Positions 54,037-63,314 of a stretch of 64,000 nucleotides of DNA are shown in pieces; the stretch's first letter is position 1; each line of letters begins with the position of its first letter. The DNA comes from Gloeobacter morelensis MG652769 (GTDB lineage: Bacteria; Cyanobacteriota; Cyanobacteriia; Gloeobacterales; Gloeobacteraceae), in assembly GCF_021018745.1 (NCBI RefSeq), contig NZ_CP063845.1, positions 3,472,001 to 3,536,000 on the forward strand. The letters are read 5' to 3'. The translations under genes and the position numbers were made by a program. The notes below the pieces were generated by a model. It had not been told where the DNA came from and did not search any database. It worked only from the letters and a program-made list of their open reading frames with translations.

Positions 54037-55289
54037 CAGCGAAACATCTCCTGCACTTGTTGGACGGCCGCCACCAGCGCGTCGACCTCGGCGCGGGTGT
54101 TGTAAAAGGCGAACGAGGCGCGGGCGGTGGCCGGCACCTTGAAGCGCTGCATCACCGGCTGGGCGCAGTGGTGGCCCGCCCGTACGGCGATGCCTTTGCG
54201 GTCGAGAATCGTGCCGATGTCGTGGGGATGGACCCCGGCCAGCACAAAAGAAAGCACGCTCGCCTTGTCGCGGGCGGTGCCGATGAGCCTCACGCCGTCG
54301 ACGGCGGTGAGTGCCTCGGTGGCGTAGTCGAGCAGTTCCTGCTCGTAGCCTGCGATCGCCTCCAGGCCGATGTGCTGCACATAGTCGACGGCGACACCCA
54401 GGGCGATGGCCCCGCCGATATCCGGGGTACCCGCTTCGAATTTGTAGGGCAAGTCGCTGTAGATCGTCTTCTCGAAGCTGACCGAGCGGATCATGTCTCC
54501 GCCGCCCTGCCAGGGGGACATCGCCTCCAATAGTTCCGCCCTGCCGTAGAGCACGCCGATGCCGGTAGGCGCGTAGAGCTTGTGGCCCGAAAAGACATAA
54601 AAATCGCAGTCGAGCGCCTGCACGTCCACAGCGATATGGGACACCGCCTGGGCGCCATCCACCAGCACCGGGATGCGGCGGGCGTGGGCCAGTTCAATCA
54701 AGCGCGCCACCGGGTTGATCGTGCCCAGAGCGTTCGAGAGGTGCACCACCGCCACCAGCTTCGTGCGCTCGCTCAGCAGTTGCTCGAAGGCTTCAAGGAT
54801 GATTTCGCCGCGATCGTCGATGGGCGCCACTTTGAGGATCGCTCCTTTTTCCTGACAGAGCATCTGCCAGGGAACGATGTTGGAGTGGTGCTCCATGGCG
54901 GAGATGACAATCTCGTCGCCCGGACCGACGCGCTCGCGGCCAAACGTCTGGGCCACCAGGTTGATCCCCTCGGTGCAGCCGCGCACAAAGACGATCTCTC
55001 GATCGCTCTGGGCGTTTATAAATTGCTGCACCTTGATGCGGGCCTGCTCGTGGGCTTCGGTAGAAAGCTGGCTGAGGTGGTGCACGCCGCGGTGGATGTT
55101 CGAGTAGTAGCCGGTGTAGAGTGCGGCGATGGCGTCGAGCACCGCCTGGGGCTTCTGGGTGGTGGCGGCGTTGTCCAGGTAAACCAGCGGCTGGCCGTAG
55201 ACGCTCTGGCGCAAAATCGGAAAATCGGCGCGCAGGCCTTCGACGGCGGCGGCAGTCAGGGTCCGGTGAGCTTGGGCGGTGAAGGTCAT
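54036..55289 (-). CDS. sufS: Cysteine desulfurase SufS
   Basis: The 417-residue PLP enzyme takes sulfur from cysteine for cluster assembly. Landmarks are VYLDNAATTQKPQAVLDA, SNIHRGVHHLSQLSTEAHE, AMEHHSNIVPWQ, the PLP lysine in FYVFSGHKLYAPTGIGVLYG, and the active Cys in VRAGHHCAQPVMQRF. It overlaps sufD by four bases (ATGA) and is coupled to sufU. Confidence 0.97.
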   Translation of the reverse strand: MTFTAQAHRTLTAAAVEGLRADFPILRQSVYGQPLVYLDNAATTQKPQAVLDAIAALYTGYYSNIHRGVHHLSQLSTEAHEQARIKVQQFINAQSDREIVFVRGCTEGINLVAQTFGRERVGPGDEIVISAMEHHSNIVPWQMLCQEKGAILKVAPIDDRGEIILEAFEQLLSERTKLVAVVHLSNALGTINPVARLIELAHARRIPVLVDGAQAVSHIAVDVQALDCDFYVFSGHKLYAPTGIGVLYGRAELLEAMSPWQGGGDMIRSVSFEKTIYSDLPYKFEAGTPDIGGAIALGVAVDYVQHIGLEAIAGYEQELLDYATEALTAVDGVRLIGTARDKASVLSFVLAGVHPHDIGTILDRKGIAVRAGHHCAQPVMQRFKVPATARASFAFYNTRAEVDALVAAVQQVQEMFR

Positions 55290-56602
55290 GGTTGCGTTCC
55301 GGCAATTCCGGCCTCAAAGGAGAGCCAGGTGTATAAAAGGGTCTCCAGCCGGTCGCGCAGGGCGGCAAGCCGGATATCTTCGAACAGGTCGCCTGCAAAG
55401 GCACGGGTCAGCAGATTTTTGGCTTGCGCCTCATCCAGGCCGCGCGAGCGCAGGTAGAAGAGTGCTTCTTCGTCGAGTTGTCCCACGGTGGAGCCGTGGG
55501 TGCAGCGCACATCCCCCGCGTAGATCTCCAGTTGGGGGTTGGAGTGCACCAGCGCTTTGTCCGAGAGCAGCAGGTTGCGGTTGGTCTGCTTTGCGTCGGT
55601 CTTGGCCGCTTCGGAGGCAACAAAGACGTTGCCGTTGAAGACGGCGCACGCCCGGCCGGCGAGGATGCCCTTGTAGATCTGGCGGCTTGCCGCGTGGGGG
55701 GCACTGTGGCGCACCCAGAGATGATGGTCGACGTGCCGGGTGCCGCCTGCCAGATAGAGTCCGTGCAGGGTCGCTTCGCTGCCGGGACCGGCCAGTTCGG
55801 CAAACAGGTCATGGCGCATCAGGCCGCCACCGGCCACGAACGCGAGAGACTTGAAGCGGGCGTCGCGCCCGAGGCGCACCCGCGAGGTCGCCAGGTGAAA
55901 GGCGGCGGCGTTCTCCTGCCCGATGCGGTAGTGATCGAGGTCGGCGTTGGCTCCCACATCGACAGTGCCGACGGGGCAGGTGAAATGCACACCCGCCCCA
56001 AGGCTTGCATAAGTCTCGATAATCGTGGCCCGGCTGCCCGGCCCGGCTGTGATCCGGTTGCGCACAAATTGGGCGAGGGGCAAATCGGCCCCGGTGGCGA
56101 TGAACAGCAGGTGAATGGGTTCTTCGACGCGGGCATCGGCCGCCAGATCCACGAACGCCCCGTCCTGCCAGTAGGCGCCATTGAGCGCTTCGAGCGCTTC
56201 GGCGGCCTCGGGAGCCGCCGCCCACCGCAGCGCATCCTTTGGCAGACACTCGGCATAACTGCCCAGGAGCAGACCAGGCTGTGCTTTACCGGGGTTCGAC
56301 AGTTCTGCGCTGAAAAATCCGTCCACAAATACCAGTTCGCGCGCACCAGGCAAGCTGTAGGAAACCCACTGAACCGGATCGATGGCAGTCGGTTCGGCTG
56401 CGAGGCTAAACCGGTTTTTCGTGAGGGCCGAAAGATCGGTGTGCCGCCAGTTCTCCAGGCGCCGATGGGGTACTCCGAGCTGTACAAAACGTTCTATCGC
56501 CTCGCGCCGCGAGGCGAGGACCGCTGCGGCCTCGCCCGGGCGAGCGGCGATAAAAGGCTCGAAGTCGGGAACAAGGGCGCTTTTTTCGAGCGCAGCGGGC
56601 AT
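55286..56602 (-). CDS. sufD: SufBCD complex component SufD
   Basis: From ATG 56602 (GGAG six bases upstream) the protein has 438 residues. The N-terminal part has RRLENWRHTDLSALT, and the beta-helix region contains YEGDVRCTHGSTVGQLDEEALFYL-type sequence (AGDVRCTHGSTVGQLDEEAL) with the conserved His. The end RGLDEAQAKNLLTRAFAGD is typical. It forms the assembly platform with SufB and SufC. An earlier in-frame start six codons upstream is less likely. Confidence 0.95.
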   Translation of the reverse strand: MPAALEKSALVPDFEPFIAARPGEAAAVLASRREAIERFVQLGVPHRRLENWRHTDLSALTKNRFSLAAEPTAIDPVQWVSYSLPGARELVFVDGFFSAELSNPGKAQPGLLLGSYAECLPKDALRWAAAPEAAEALEALNGAYWQDGAFVDLAADARVEEPIHLLFIATGADLPLAQFVRNRITAGPGSRATIIETYASLGAGVHFTCPVGTVDVGANADLDHYRIGQENAAAFHLATSRVRLGRDARFKSLAFVAGGGLMRHDLFAELAGPGSEATLHGLYLAGGTRHVDHHLWVRHSAPHAASRQIYKGILAGRACAVFNGNVFVASEAAKTDAKQTNRNLLLSDKALVHSNPQLEIYAGDVRCTHGSTVGQLDEEALFYLRSRGLDEAQAKNLLTRAFAGDLFEDIRLAALRDRLETLLYTWLSFEAGIAGTQP

Positions 56603-56612
56603 GGCAGACTCC

Positions 56613-57371
56613 CTAGGCACCGACGGTCACCTCCGCTTCGAGCCAGCCGTAGCCTTTTTCTTCGAGTTCGAGGGCCAGTTCACGCCCACCCGAGCGCACG
56701 ATGCGGCCGTTCATCAGCACGTGCACGCAATCGGGCACGATGTAATCGAGCAGTCTCTGGTAGTGGGTGATGACCAGAAACGAGCGCTCAGGCGAGCGCA
56801 GGCCATTCACACCATCTGCCACGATTTTGAGCGCGTCGATATCGAGGCCCGAATCGGTCTCGTCGAGAATGGCGAGGCGCGGTTCCAGCAGCGCCATCTG
56901 CAGAATTTCGTTGCGCTTTTTTTCTCCGCCGGAGAAACCTTCATTGACCGAGCGGCGCAAAAAGCTCTCGTCCATCTGCACGGTCTTGAGCTTCCCGCGC
57001 ACCAGGGCCAGAAATTCGACCGCGTCCAGTTCGCCTTCACCCCGGTGCTTGCGCAGCGCGTTGAGGGCCGCCTTCAAAAAATAGACATTGCTCACCCCCG
57101 GAATCTCCACCGGGTACTGAAAGGCCAGCAGCAAGCCCTCGCGGGCGCGCTCCTCCGCGGCCATTTCGAGCAGATCCTGATCCAGGTAGCGCACCGCGCC
57201 GCCGGTCACCTCGTACTCCTCGCGCCCGGTGAGTACCCCGGCCAGGGTGCTTTTGCCCGAGCCGTTCGGACCCATAATGGCGTGCACCTCGCCGGGGCGG
57301 ATGGTCAGATCGATGCCTTTGAGGATCGCTTTGCCTTCGACCCGCGCCTGCAGGCTGGTAATTTCGAGCAT
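56613..57371 (-). CDS. sufC: SufBCD complex ATPase SufC
   Basis: The 252-residue ABC-type ATPase has Walker A MGPNGSGKSTLAGVL, signature SGGEKKRNEILQMAL, Walker B LAILDETDSGLDIDAL and the H-loop VITHYQRLLDYI. I start it at ATG 57371, with GGAG nine bases ahead; ATG 57386, which abuts the sufB stop, would add five residues. It drives the conformational change of SufBD during cluster assembly. Confidence 0.96.
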   Translation of the reverse strand: MLEITSLQARVEGKAILKGIDLTIRPGEVHAIMGPNGSGKSTLAGVLTGREEYEVTGGAVRYLDQDLLEMAAEERAREGLLLAFQYPVEIPGVSNVYFLKAALNALRKHRGEGELDAVEFLALVRGKLKTVQMDESFLRRSVNEGFSGGEKKRNEILQMALLEPRLAILDETDSGLDIDALKIVADGVNGLRSPERSFLVITHYQRLLDYIVPDCVHVLMNGRIVRSGGRELALELEEKGYGWLEAEVTVGA

Positions 57372-57386
57372 AGGGTGGTTCTCCAT

Positions 57387-58835
57387 TTAGCCAACGCTGC
57401 CTTCGAGGCTCACCTCAAGCAACTTCTGGGCTTCGACGGCAAATTCCATCGGCAACTCGCGGAACACTTCTTTGCAAAAGCCGTTGACGATCATCGACAC
57501 GGCGTCCTCGGTGGCGATGCCCCGCTGGTTGCAGTAGAAAATCTGGTCCTCGCCGATTTTGGAGGTGGACGCCTCGTGCTCCATGCGCGCCGTCGGGTTC
57601 TGCACATCGATGTACGGAAACGTGTGCGCCCCGCAATCTTCGCCAATCAGCAGCGAATCGCACTGCGAGTAGTTGCGCGCCCCATCGGCACCGCTCAAGA
57701 TCTTCACCGCCCCGCGGTAGGTGTTCTGGCCGTGGCCCGCCGAGATGCCCTTGGAGACGATCGTGCTTTTGGTGTTCTTGCCGATGTGGATCATCTTGGT
57801 ACCGGTATCGGCTTGCTGGTAGTTGTTGGTGAGCGCCACCGAATAGAATTCGCCCACGGAGTTGTCGCCCTTGAGGATGCAGCTCGGGTACTTCCAGGTG
57901 ATGGCCGAACCCGTCTCCACCTGCGTCCAGGAAATCTTGGAGTTGCGGCCCTCGCAGCGGCCCCGCTTGGTGACGAAGTTGTAGATGCCGCCTTTGCCCT
58001 CTTTGTCGCCGGGGTACCAGTTCTGGACGGTCGAGTACTTGATGGTGGCATCGTCGTGGGCGATCAGTTCGACCACCGCCGCGTGCAGCTGATTTTCGTC
58101 GCGCATCGGGGCGGTGCACCCTTCGAGATAGCTCACGTAGCTGCCCGCGTCAGCGACAATCAGCGTCCGCTCAAACTGGCCGCTGTTCTTGGCGTTGATG
58201 CGAAAATACGTAGACAACTCCATCGGGCAGCGCACCCCCTTGGGCACGTAGACGAACGAGCCGTCGGTGAAGACCGCTGAGTTGAGCGCGGCGTAGAAGT
58301 TGTCGCCGGTCGGCACCACCGATCCGAGATACTTGCGCACCAGTTCGGGATGCTCGCGCACCGCCTCAGAAAACGAGCAAAAGATAATGCCCATCGCCCC
58401 GAGCTTATCTTTGAAAGTCGTGGCCACCGAGACGCTATCGAAAACCGCGTCGACCGCCACCCCGGCCAGGGCCGCGCGCTCCTGCAAAGGGATACCCAGC
58501 TTTTCGTAGGTGCGCAACAGCTCCGGGTCCACCTCGTCCAGGCTCTTGGGGCCGTCGGCTTTGGATTTGGGAGCGGCGTAGTAGACGATATTTTGATAAT
58601 CAATTGGCGGATAGTGCACGTTGGCCCACTCGGGCGTCGCCATCGAAAGCCAGTGGCGGTAGGCCTTGAGCCGCCATTCAAGCATGAACTCAGGCTCCTG
58701 CTTCTTAGCGGAAATCAGCCGGATCACCTCCTCCGACAATCCGGGCGGGACGGTCTCCTGCTCGATGTCGGTGACAAATCCGTACTGGTACTCCTTGCCC
58801 GCCAGTTGTTCAATCGTCTGGGTCGAAGTGGTCAT
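57387..58835 (-). CDS. sufB: Iron-sulfur assembly scaffold SufB
   Basis: The 482-residue protein carries SufB landmarks [90 protein letters not shown] and [20 protein letters not shown]. De novo clusters form on SufB with SufD. GGAG lies five bases before ATG 58835. The gene follows the Rrf2 regulator by 15 bases. Confidence 0.97.
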   Translation of the reverse strand: MTTSTQTIEQLAGKEYQYGFVTDIEQETVPPGLSEEVIRLISAKKQEPEFMLEWRLKAYRHWLSMATPEWANVHYPPIDYQNIVYYAAPKSKADGPKSLDEVDPELLRTYEKLGIPLQERAALAGVAVDAVFDSVSVATTFKDKLGAMGIIFCSFSEAVREHPELVRKYLGSVVPTGDNFYAALNSAVFTDGSFVYVPKGVRCPMELSTYFRINAKNSGQFERTLIVADAGSYVSYLEGCTAPMRDENQLHAAVVELIAHDDATIKYSTVQNWYPGDKEGKGGIYNFVTKRGRCEGRNSKISWTQVETGSAITWKYPSCILKGDNSVGEFYSVALTNNYQQADTGTKMIHIGKNTKSTIVSKGISAGHGQNTYRGAVKILSGADGARNYSQCDSLLIGEDCGAHTFPYIDVQNPTARMEHEASTSKIGEDQIFYCNQRGIATEDAVSMIVNGFCKEVFRELPMEFAVEAQKLLEVSLEGSVG

Positions 58836-58850
58836 GGTCGCTCCGTAAGA

Positions 58851-59330
58851 TCAGCGTAGGGGTGTCTGGACAGCCGCCGGCACTGGACGCGCGGCGCGGG
58901 ACAGGACGGGTAGTTCCCGGGGCCAGGGGGCAATCAGTTCGCTGAGACTGATACCCGAGAGGGCTTGCTGGATAACGGCATTGATGCGCTGCCACTTAGG
59001 CATCAGCGGGCAGACCGCCTCGTGGGCACACCCCCCGCCCGGGGCATCTTCGATGCACTCGGTGAGTGCGATTGGCCCTTCGAGGGCAGTGACCACGTCG
59101 GCTACCGAGATCACCTCCGGCGGCAACGCCAGGCAGTAACCGCCCTTGACGCCGCGCTGCGAGACCAGCAACCCCTCCCGCGCCAGCAGCTTGAGGATCT
59201 TGCGCACGATGGGCAGCGGCAGGTTGACCTGAGCCGCCAACTCAGGCGCCCCGAAGCTGCGCTCAGGATGCGCCGCCATATGGCTTACGAGCACGATGCC
59301 GTAGTCTGACTGCCGGGTGATGCGGATCAT
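58851..59330 (-). CDS. Rrf2/IscR-family regulator of the suf operon
   Basis: The 159-residue Rrf2 protein has the winged helix MIRITRQSDYGIVLVSHMA, LPIVRKILKLLAREGLLVSQRGVKGGY and a cluster-binding loop with three cysteines, C-x8-C-x5-C (ECIEDAPGGGC, AHEAVCPLM). It resembles the SUF-system Rrf2 regulators of proteobacteria, which sense cluster status. Most cyanobacteria control suf with the DeoR-type SufR instead; that gene is not seen here. It heads the operon, and a possible IscR-type site lies 19 bases upstream. Confidence 0.93.
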   Translation of the reverse strand: MIRITRQSDYGIVLVSHMAAHPERSFGAPELAAQVNLPLPIVRKILKLLAREGLLVSQRGVKGGYCLALPPEVISVADVVTALEGPIALTECIEDAPGGGCAHEAVCPLMPKWQRINAVIQQALSGISLSELIAPWPRELPVLSRAARPVPAAVQTPLR

Positions 59331-59348
59331 GGGCTGTTACCTGCCGTC

Positions 59349-59367
59349 ATACAAGACCATTTTAGTG
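59349..59367 (-). promoter_or_regulatory. Candidate Rrf2/IscR type-1 operator before the suf operon
   Basis: On the minus strand CACTAAAATGGTCTTGTAT matches 15 of 19 positions of the right part of the IscR type-1 consensus as I recall it (GACTRWWWYAGTCRRSTAT). It overlaps a plausible -10 box TAAAAT and lies 19 bases before the regulator start, suiting autoregulation. The consensus is from memory. Confidence 0.45.
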
Positions 59368-59493
59368 CTATTTCAGGCTGTGCCGCCCGCAAAAGTGGAA
59401 CAATAGGCCGCATTTGCCGAATTTCCGGGCCGTAGATTACAGACAGAAGCGGCCGGATAGGCTGCCATCCTACCTTCACCAGCGAGCATCACT

Positions 59494-59625
59494 ATGATGA
59501 TCGAGCTGCTCTGGACGGGCCTCCCGTTCGAGGGAGCGCCCCTTTGCACATACTTTTTGCTGCACTATGTCATCCTCGCCGTCGCCGCCTTCGGCATGGT
59601 AGTCTTTTCGCTGCTGATGCAGTGA
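59494..59625 (+). CDS. 43-residue single-span membrane peptide
   Basis: ATG 59494 opens a frame of 43 codons: a short start MMIELLWTGLPFEGAPLC, then a hydrophobic span TYFLLHYVILAVAAFGMVVF and a short tail SLLMQ. Size and shape resemble the small subunits of photosynthetic or NDH complexes, but I recognise none. The ribosome binding site is weak. It is divergent to the suf operon. Confidence 0.4.
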   Translation: MMIELLWTGLPFEGAPLCTYFLLHYVILAVAAFGMVVFSLLMQ

Positions 59626-59952
59626 TTACAGTATTGATAGATGTCAGGCGCCATGGGGAAACCGTCGACCATCAGGTTTCCCATAGCCTTTGCCCTGCAT
59701 CTCAACACTTCTGCAGCCCACGGCCAGCCAGCCCTGTCGCCGCAGTCGACACGCGTCGTGCAGGCCCTGGAAGCATAAGCCCAGCCCACCCACAAAATCT
59801 CGTTCCCAACCCTGCCGCTAAGTCCGGGGGTGTCGGGGCTGGCAGCCCCTCGACGCGGGGAGGGGGAGAGCGCGAGAGGGGAACCCGAAGGGGTTCCACC
59901 TCTCGCACCCACAGATTGTCGTGCCAAGCCAACCGCCAGAGAAAACCGTCGC
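59626..59952. other. Non-coding gap with a long GC-rich hairpin
   Basis: No gene was accepted here. A 35-base near-perfect hairpin lies at 59872-59906: GCGAGAGGGGAACCC pairs with GGGGTTCCACCTCTCGC, loop GAA, with one unpaired A. Left of it is a purine/pyrimidine-skewed stretch with runs of G. It resembles a dispersed repeat and may terminate the leftward hydrolase gene. Confidence 0.5.
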
Positions 59953-60852
59953 TCAGACGGCGATAGCAAGGGCGGCAAGGGCCTCGCGGATGGCAGAAAC
60001 CGTGGTTGCCGGCAATTCCAACTGGGGCGTCAGACCAACGTCTTCGATCGCTTTAAAAAAGCGGACCTGGTTGCTCAGTGCAGCGAGGCGTTCACCCGTA
60101 TCAGGAGAGGCGTACTTCGATTGGGCACCCCAGAGGATAGCCACCGGCACGGTCAAACGCGGCATCCATTCGGCCAGATCGAAACTAAAATTGCCCCTCA
60201 AAAACGAGTAGGCGGCGTACTGGCCGTTCGGTTCTGAGGCCGAGGCGTGGTAGGCATCGACGATCTCCTCGCTGATCCGGTTTTCGCGCACAAACAGCGA
60301 GCGGCGCAAAAAATCGCGGATCCCGCCGGTGGTCGTGATCAGTTGCGAGTAGACAAACTGGTTGATCCCCGGCAGGTTGCTCACGAAACCAAAGAAGCTG
60401 CCGTCGTAAGGCTTGCCAAAATCCGAAAGCCCCGAAGGGTTCATCGCCACGATCGCCTCGAAGTACTCAGGCTGCTCGGTCGAAAGCCGCAAGGTCAAAG
60501 CTGCAACCACACTGGAGGCGATCACAATCGCCCGGCCGCCCGCCACGTCGGCTAGAAATTCGCCAATCGCCCTCAGGTAATCTTCTTTGCCGTACTCGGA
60601 GTCGCGATGCTCGGAGAAGCCCCAACCGGGCAAGTCCGGGGCGAGCACCCGGTAATCGGCCGCAAAGGCCGGGTACACCTTCGACCATTCATAAGAAGAA
60701 GACCCACCCCCAAAGCCGTGCAGGAACACCATCGTCTTCGCGGTGGGGTTGGCTTCAGGACGGGACTCGTAGTAGTTGATCCGGCCGCTGGAGCTGAAGG
60801 TGCTTTTGCGGACAAAGCCCGGAGGCTGAAACAATACCGCGGCTTCCACCAT
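59953..60852 (-). CDS. Alpha/beta hydrolase
   Basis: From ATG 60852 the protein has 299 residues, without a signal peptide. The oxyanion region is MVFLHGFGGGSSSYEW, followed by VLAPDLPGWGFSEH and a nucleophile elbow VIASSVVAALTLRL, in which the usual G-x-S-x-G is replaced by A-S-S-V-V. The acid is probably in VAILWGAQSKYASPDTG. The usual His near the C-terminus is not evident (IEDVGLTPQLELP), so hydrolase activity is uncertain. It is similar to cyanobacterial lipase/esterase-like proteins of unknown substrate. Confidence 0.85.
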   Translation of the reverse strand: MVEAAVLFQPPGFVRKSTFSSSGRINYYESRPEANPTAKTMVFLHGFGGGSSSYEWSKVYPAFAADYRVLAPDLPGWGFSEHRDSEYGKEDYLRAIGEFLADVAGGRAIVIASSVVAALTLRLSTEQPEYFEAIVAMNPSGLSDFGKPYDGSFFGFVSNLPGINQFVYSQLITTTGGIRDFLRRSLFVRENRISEEIVDAYHASASEPNGQYAAYSFLRGNFSFDLAEWMPRLTVPVAILWGAQSKYASPDTGERLAALSNQVRFFKAIEDVGLTPQLELPATTVSAIREALAALAIAV

Positions 60853-60931
60853 GGTCCACCTGAGTGCAAATTGGCTGGAGCGCAGGGAACGCCCTGCCCA
60901 CAATCCTAGACAACCGGCGGCAGGACGGCAT

Positions 60932-63211
60932 CTACCGTGCAGCAGACGTGGTTTGCTCCCGGCGCAAAATGGCGGTCGCCTTGTCGATCTGAGCAGTTAC
61001 CCGCTCCAGAGTGGCAGCGAGGATAGCGGACTGCTCGCGCGCTTCGTTCCACTGGCGCTCCTCCATCGCCTCGCGCACCCCCGGCAAGGTCTTGACACCG
61101 TAGCCGGTATACAACCCCGGCGCATAAATCTGATGGCGGAACCAGGGCCTGCGGGGCAATCCCTCGGCACGGAGCATGGCCCGTTCGGTGGCGATCAGGG
61201 CTTCTCCCGCTTCTTTTTGGACGGCGGGGGGCAGGGGGCGCGCCGCAAGGCCGTCCAGGGCGGCGCGATAGCGCTCGGAACTGGCTGCCAGGGCAGCGGC
61301 GGCTGTCTTGAGGGCGGCAAAATCCATGGCCGGAACGGGCGCGTCGGCCTTGGGCGGCACGTAGGGCTGGGTCGGATCGAAGGCCGCTTCGAGCGTTTTT
61401 TCTTCAATTTGGCGATTCTTTTCGAGGCTGGCCTCGCGCAATTCACCTTCGAGGGCGGTCACTTCTTTGAGGTACTTTTCAAGCGTGTCGGCGAAGGCGA
61501 CAAAATCGAAGGGCAGCACCTCGGCGTTCGCGGCGCGCAGCACGAGCCTGCCGGTGGTCTGGGCGAGGGTGGTGCCGTAGCGGTAGCCGGGGTCGATAAA
61601 GCGCTCAAAGTATGCCACCGAGTCGTAGCTCGAGTGGTACGACCCGCCCCGGCCTTCACCGCCGTAGCCCAAATTGAGGCTCGCGATTCCCAGGTGTTGC
61701 AAAAAAGGCGTGAAGTCGGATCCCGATCCGAGCGCCGCGAGCCTCAGATCCTTCCGCTCGCGCGCCTCGCGCCTTGCTTCGCCACTGCCGCCTACGATCC
61801 GACTCGCCCGTACCCGCTCTTTGACGGGAATCTGCTTTTGAGGGTCGATCACATCGCGGGTCACCTCGTTGAAGTAACGCTCCAGGGTGTGGGAACCGCC
61901 CATCTCCAGAAAACCGCGGCCGTTCGAATCGGTGTTGATGTAAATTGCCGCTTTTTGCCGCAGTTCGTCCGCATGGGTCTCCACCCACTCGGTAGAACCC
62001 AAAAGTCCCGGCTCCTCGCCGTCCCAGTGGGCGTACACGATTGTGCGCTTCGGTTTCCAGCCGCTTTTGGTGAGTGCCGCGATCGCCCGCGCTTCTTCCA
62101 TGAGCGCCACCGTGCCGCTAATCGGATCGTGGGCGCCGAGTACCCAGGCGTCGTAGTGGTTGCCGCGGATGATCCACTCGTCGGGAAGCTCTGCCCCCGG
62201 CAGTCTGGCGATGACGTTGTAGGCGGGCACCTGTTGCCAGTCAAAAGCCAGCTTCAGGCGCACCTTCGCCGGTCCCGCCCCGAGGCGGTAGGGTACCGGC
62301 AGTGCCCCGCGCCACTCAGGGGGAGCGAGCGGCCCGCCCATCGCTTTGAGTAGCGGCAGGGCGTCGGCGTAGGAAATCGGCAGTACCGGAATTTTGACGA
62401 TCGTGGCGGCGTCTTTGCGATTCAGGCGTTTGGTGCCCGGCACGGAGCCTGCGCCCGGGGTGAGCGGGTCGCCCGGGTAAGTGGGCATATCGGCCACCGA
62501 GCCGCGCTGGGCGCCGTATTCGTTGCGCCAGGCACCTTTGGGGTAGGTCTCGCCCTGAAAGTAGCCATCTTCTTTAGGGTCCGAGTAGATGATGCAGCCG
62601 ATTGCCCCGCGCTCGGCCGCCACCTTCGGCTTGATCCCGCGCCAGGAGCCGCCGTAGCGGGCGATGACGACTTTGCCTTCGACGTCGATGCCGCGCCGCG
62701 CCAGTTCTTCGTAATCTTTTGGTACACCGAAATTGACGTAGACCAGCTCGCCCGTCACATCGCCGTCGGCGGAATAGGCGTTGTAGACGGGCAGCTGCCC
62801 AGCCTGGGCCGTACCGGCATCTTCTTTCAGAGGCGGTTCGGCAAGCTTCGCTTTGAATTTCACCGGGCTTACCAGTTCGAGCGAGCGGGTCACAGGCACC
62901 GGAAAGAGCACATCAAAGCGTTCAATCTCCGCCTGGTAGCCCCAACTGCGATACTGGGCCACCAGAAATTCGGCGTGTTCTTTTTGGGCGGGGGAGCCGA
63001 CGTGGTGGGGTCTGGCTGCCAGCCTCCGCGTCCAGCTTTGCAGGTTGTTCTTATCGAGGAGACTATCGAACTGGGCTTCGAGCTTGCGCTCGCGCTCGGC
63101 GCCCGCCGCGTCGAAACCCAGGATGGGCTGGGTTTGGGCGGCAACAGAAATACAAGGAACAATCGACGAAAAGGCCAGACTCAGCGAAAGGGCGAGCGAG
63201 CGAAGGCGCAT
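60932..63211 (-). CDS. Exported M28 metallopeptidase, glutamate carboxypeptidase II-like
   Basis: From ATG 63211 the protein has 759 residues with a signal peptide (SLALSLSLAFSSIVPCISVAAQ). The architecture is that of PSMA/GCPII: a protease-associated domain (YVNFGVPKDYEELARRGIDVEGKVVI), the zinc-peptidase core, and a helical dimerisation domain at the end. The five metal ligands are visible in GNHYDAWVLGAHDPISG (His, Asp), HWDGEEPGLLGSTEW (Glu pair), INTDSNGRG (Asp) and YHSSYDSV (His). It likely removes acidic or other C-terminal residues from peptides in the periplasm. Confidence 0.95.
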   Translation of the reverse strand: MRLRSLALSLSLAFSSIVPCISVAAQTQPILGFDAAGAERERKLEAQFDSLLDKNNLQSWTRRLAARPHHVGSPAQKEHAEFLVAQYRSWGYQAEIERFDVLFPVPVTRSLELVSPVKFKAKLAEPPLKEDAGTAQAGQLPVYNAYSADGDVTGELVYVNFGVPKDYEELARRGIDVEGKVVIARYGGSWRGIKPKVAAERGAIGCIIYSDPKEDGYFQGETYPKGAWRNEYGAQRGSVADMPTYPGDPLTPGAGSVPGTKRLNRKDAATIVKIPVLPISYADALPLLKAMGGPLAPPEWRGALPVPYRLGAGPAKVRLKLAFDWQQVPAYNVIARLPGAELPDEWIIRGNHYDAWVLGAHDPISGTVALMEEARAIAALTKSGWKPKRTIVYAHWDGEEPGLLGSTEWVETHADELRQKAAIYINTDSNGRGFLEMGGSHTLERYFNEVTRDVIDPQKQIPVKERVRASRIVGGSGEARREARERKDLRLAALGSGSDFTPFLQHLGIASLNLGYGGEGRGGSYHSSYDSVAYFERFIDPGYRYGTTLAQTTGRLVLRAANAEVLPFDFVAFADTLEKYLKEVTALEGELREASLEKNRQIEEKTLEAAFDPTQPYVPPKADAPVPAMDFAALKTAAAALAASSERYRAALDGLAARPLPPAVQKEAGEALIATERAMLRAEGLPRRPWFRHQIYAPGLYTGYGVKTLPGVREAMEERQWNEAREQSAILAATLERVTAQIDKATAILRREQTTSAAR

Positions 63212-63314
63212 GGAATCCTCGAACAACGGCAATAGGCCGGGTGAAACCGGCCGTTCCGTATTGTACGGGCAGTCCTCACAGCGTCGGGTGTTCCGCTTGA
63301 ACACCTTGTAGTCA

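Noticed and set aside
55424-58280. Two long plus-strand frames opposite sufD, sufC and sufB
   Set aside because: All three suf genes are complete on the minus strand; the plus-strand products show no motif.
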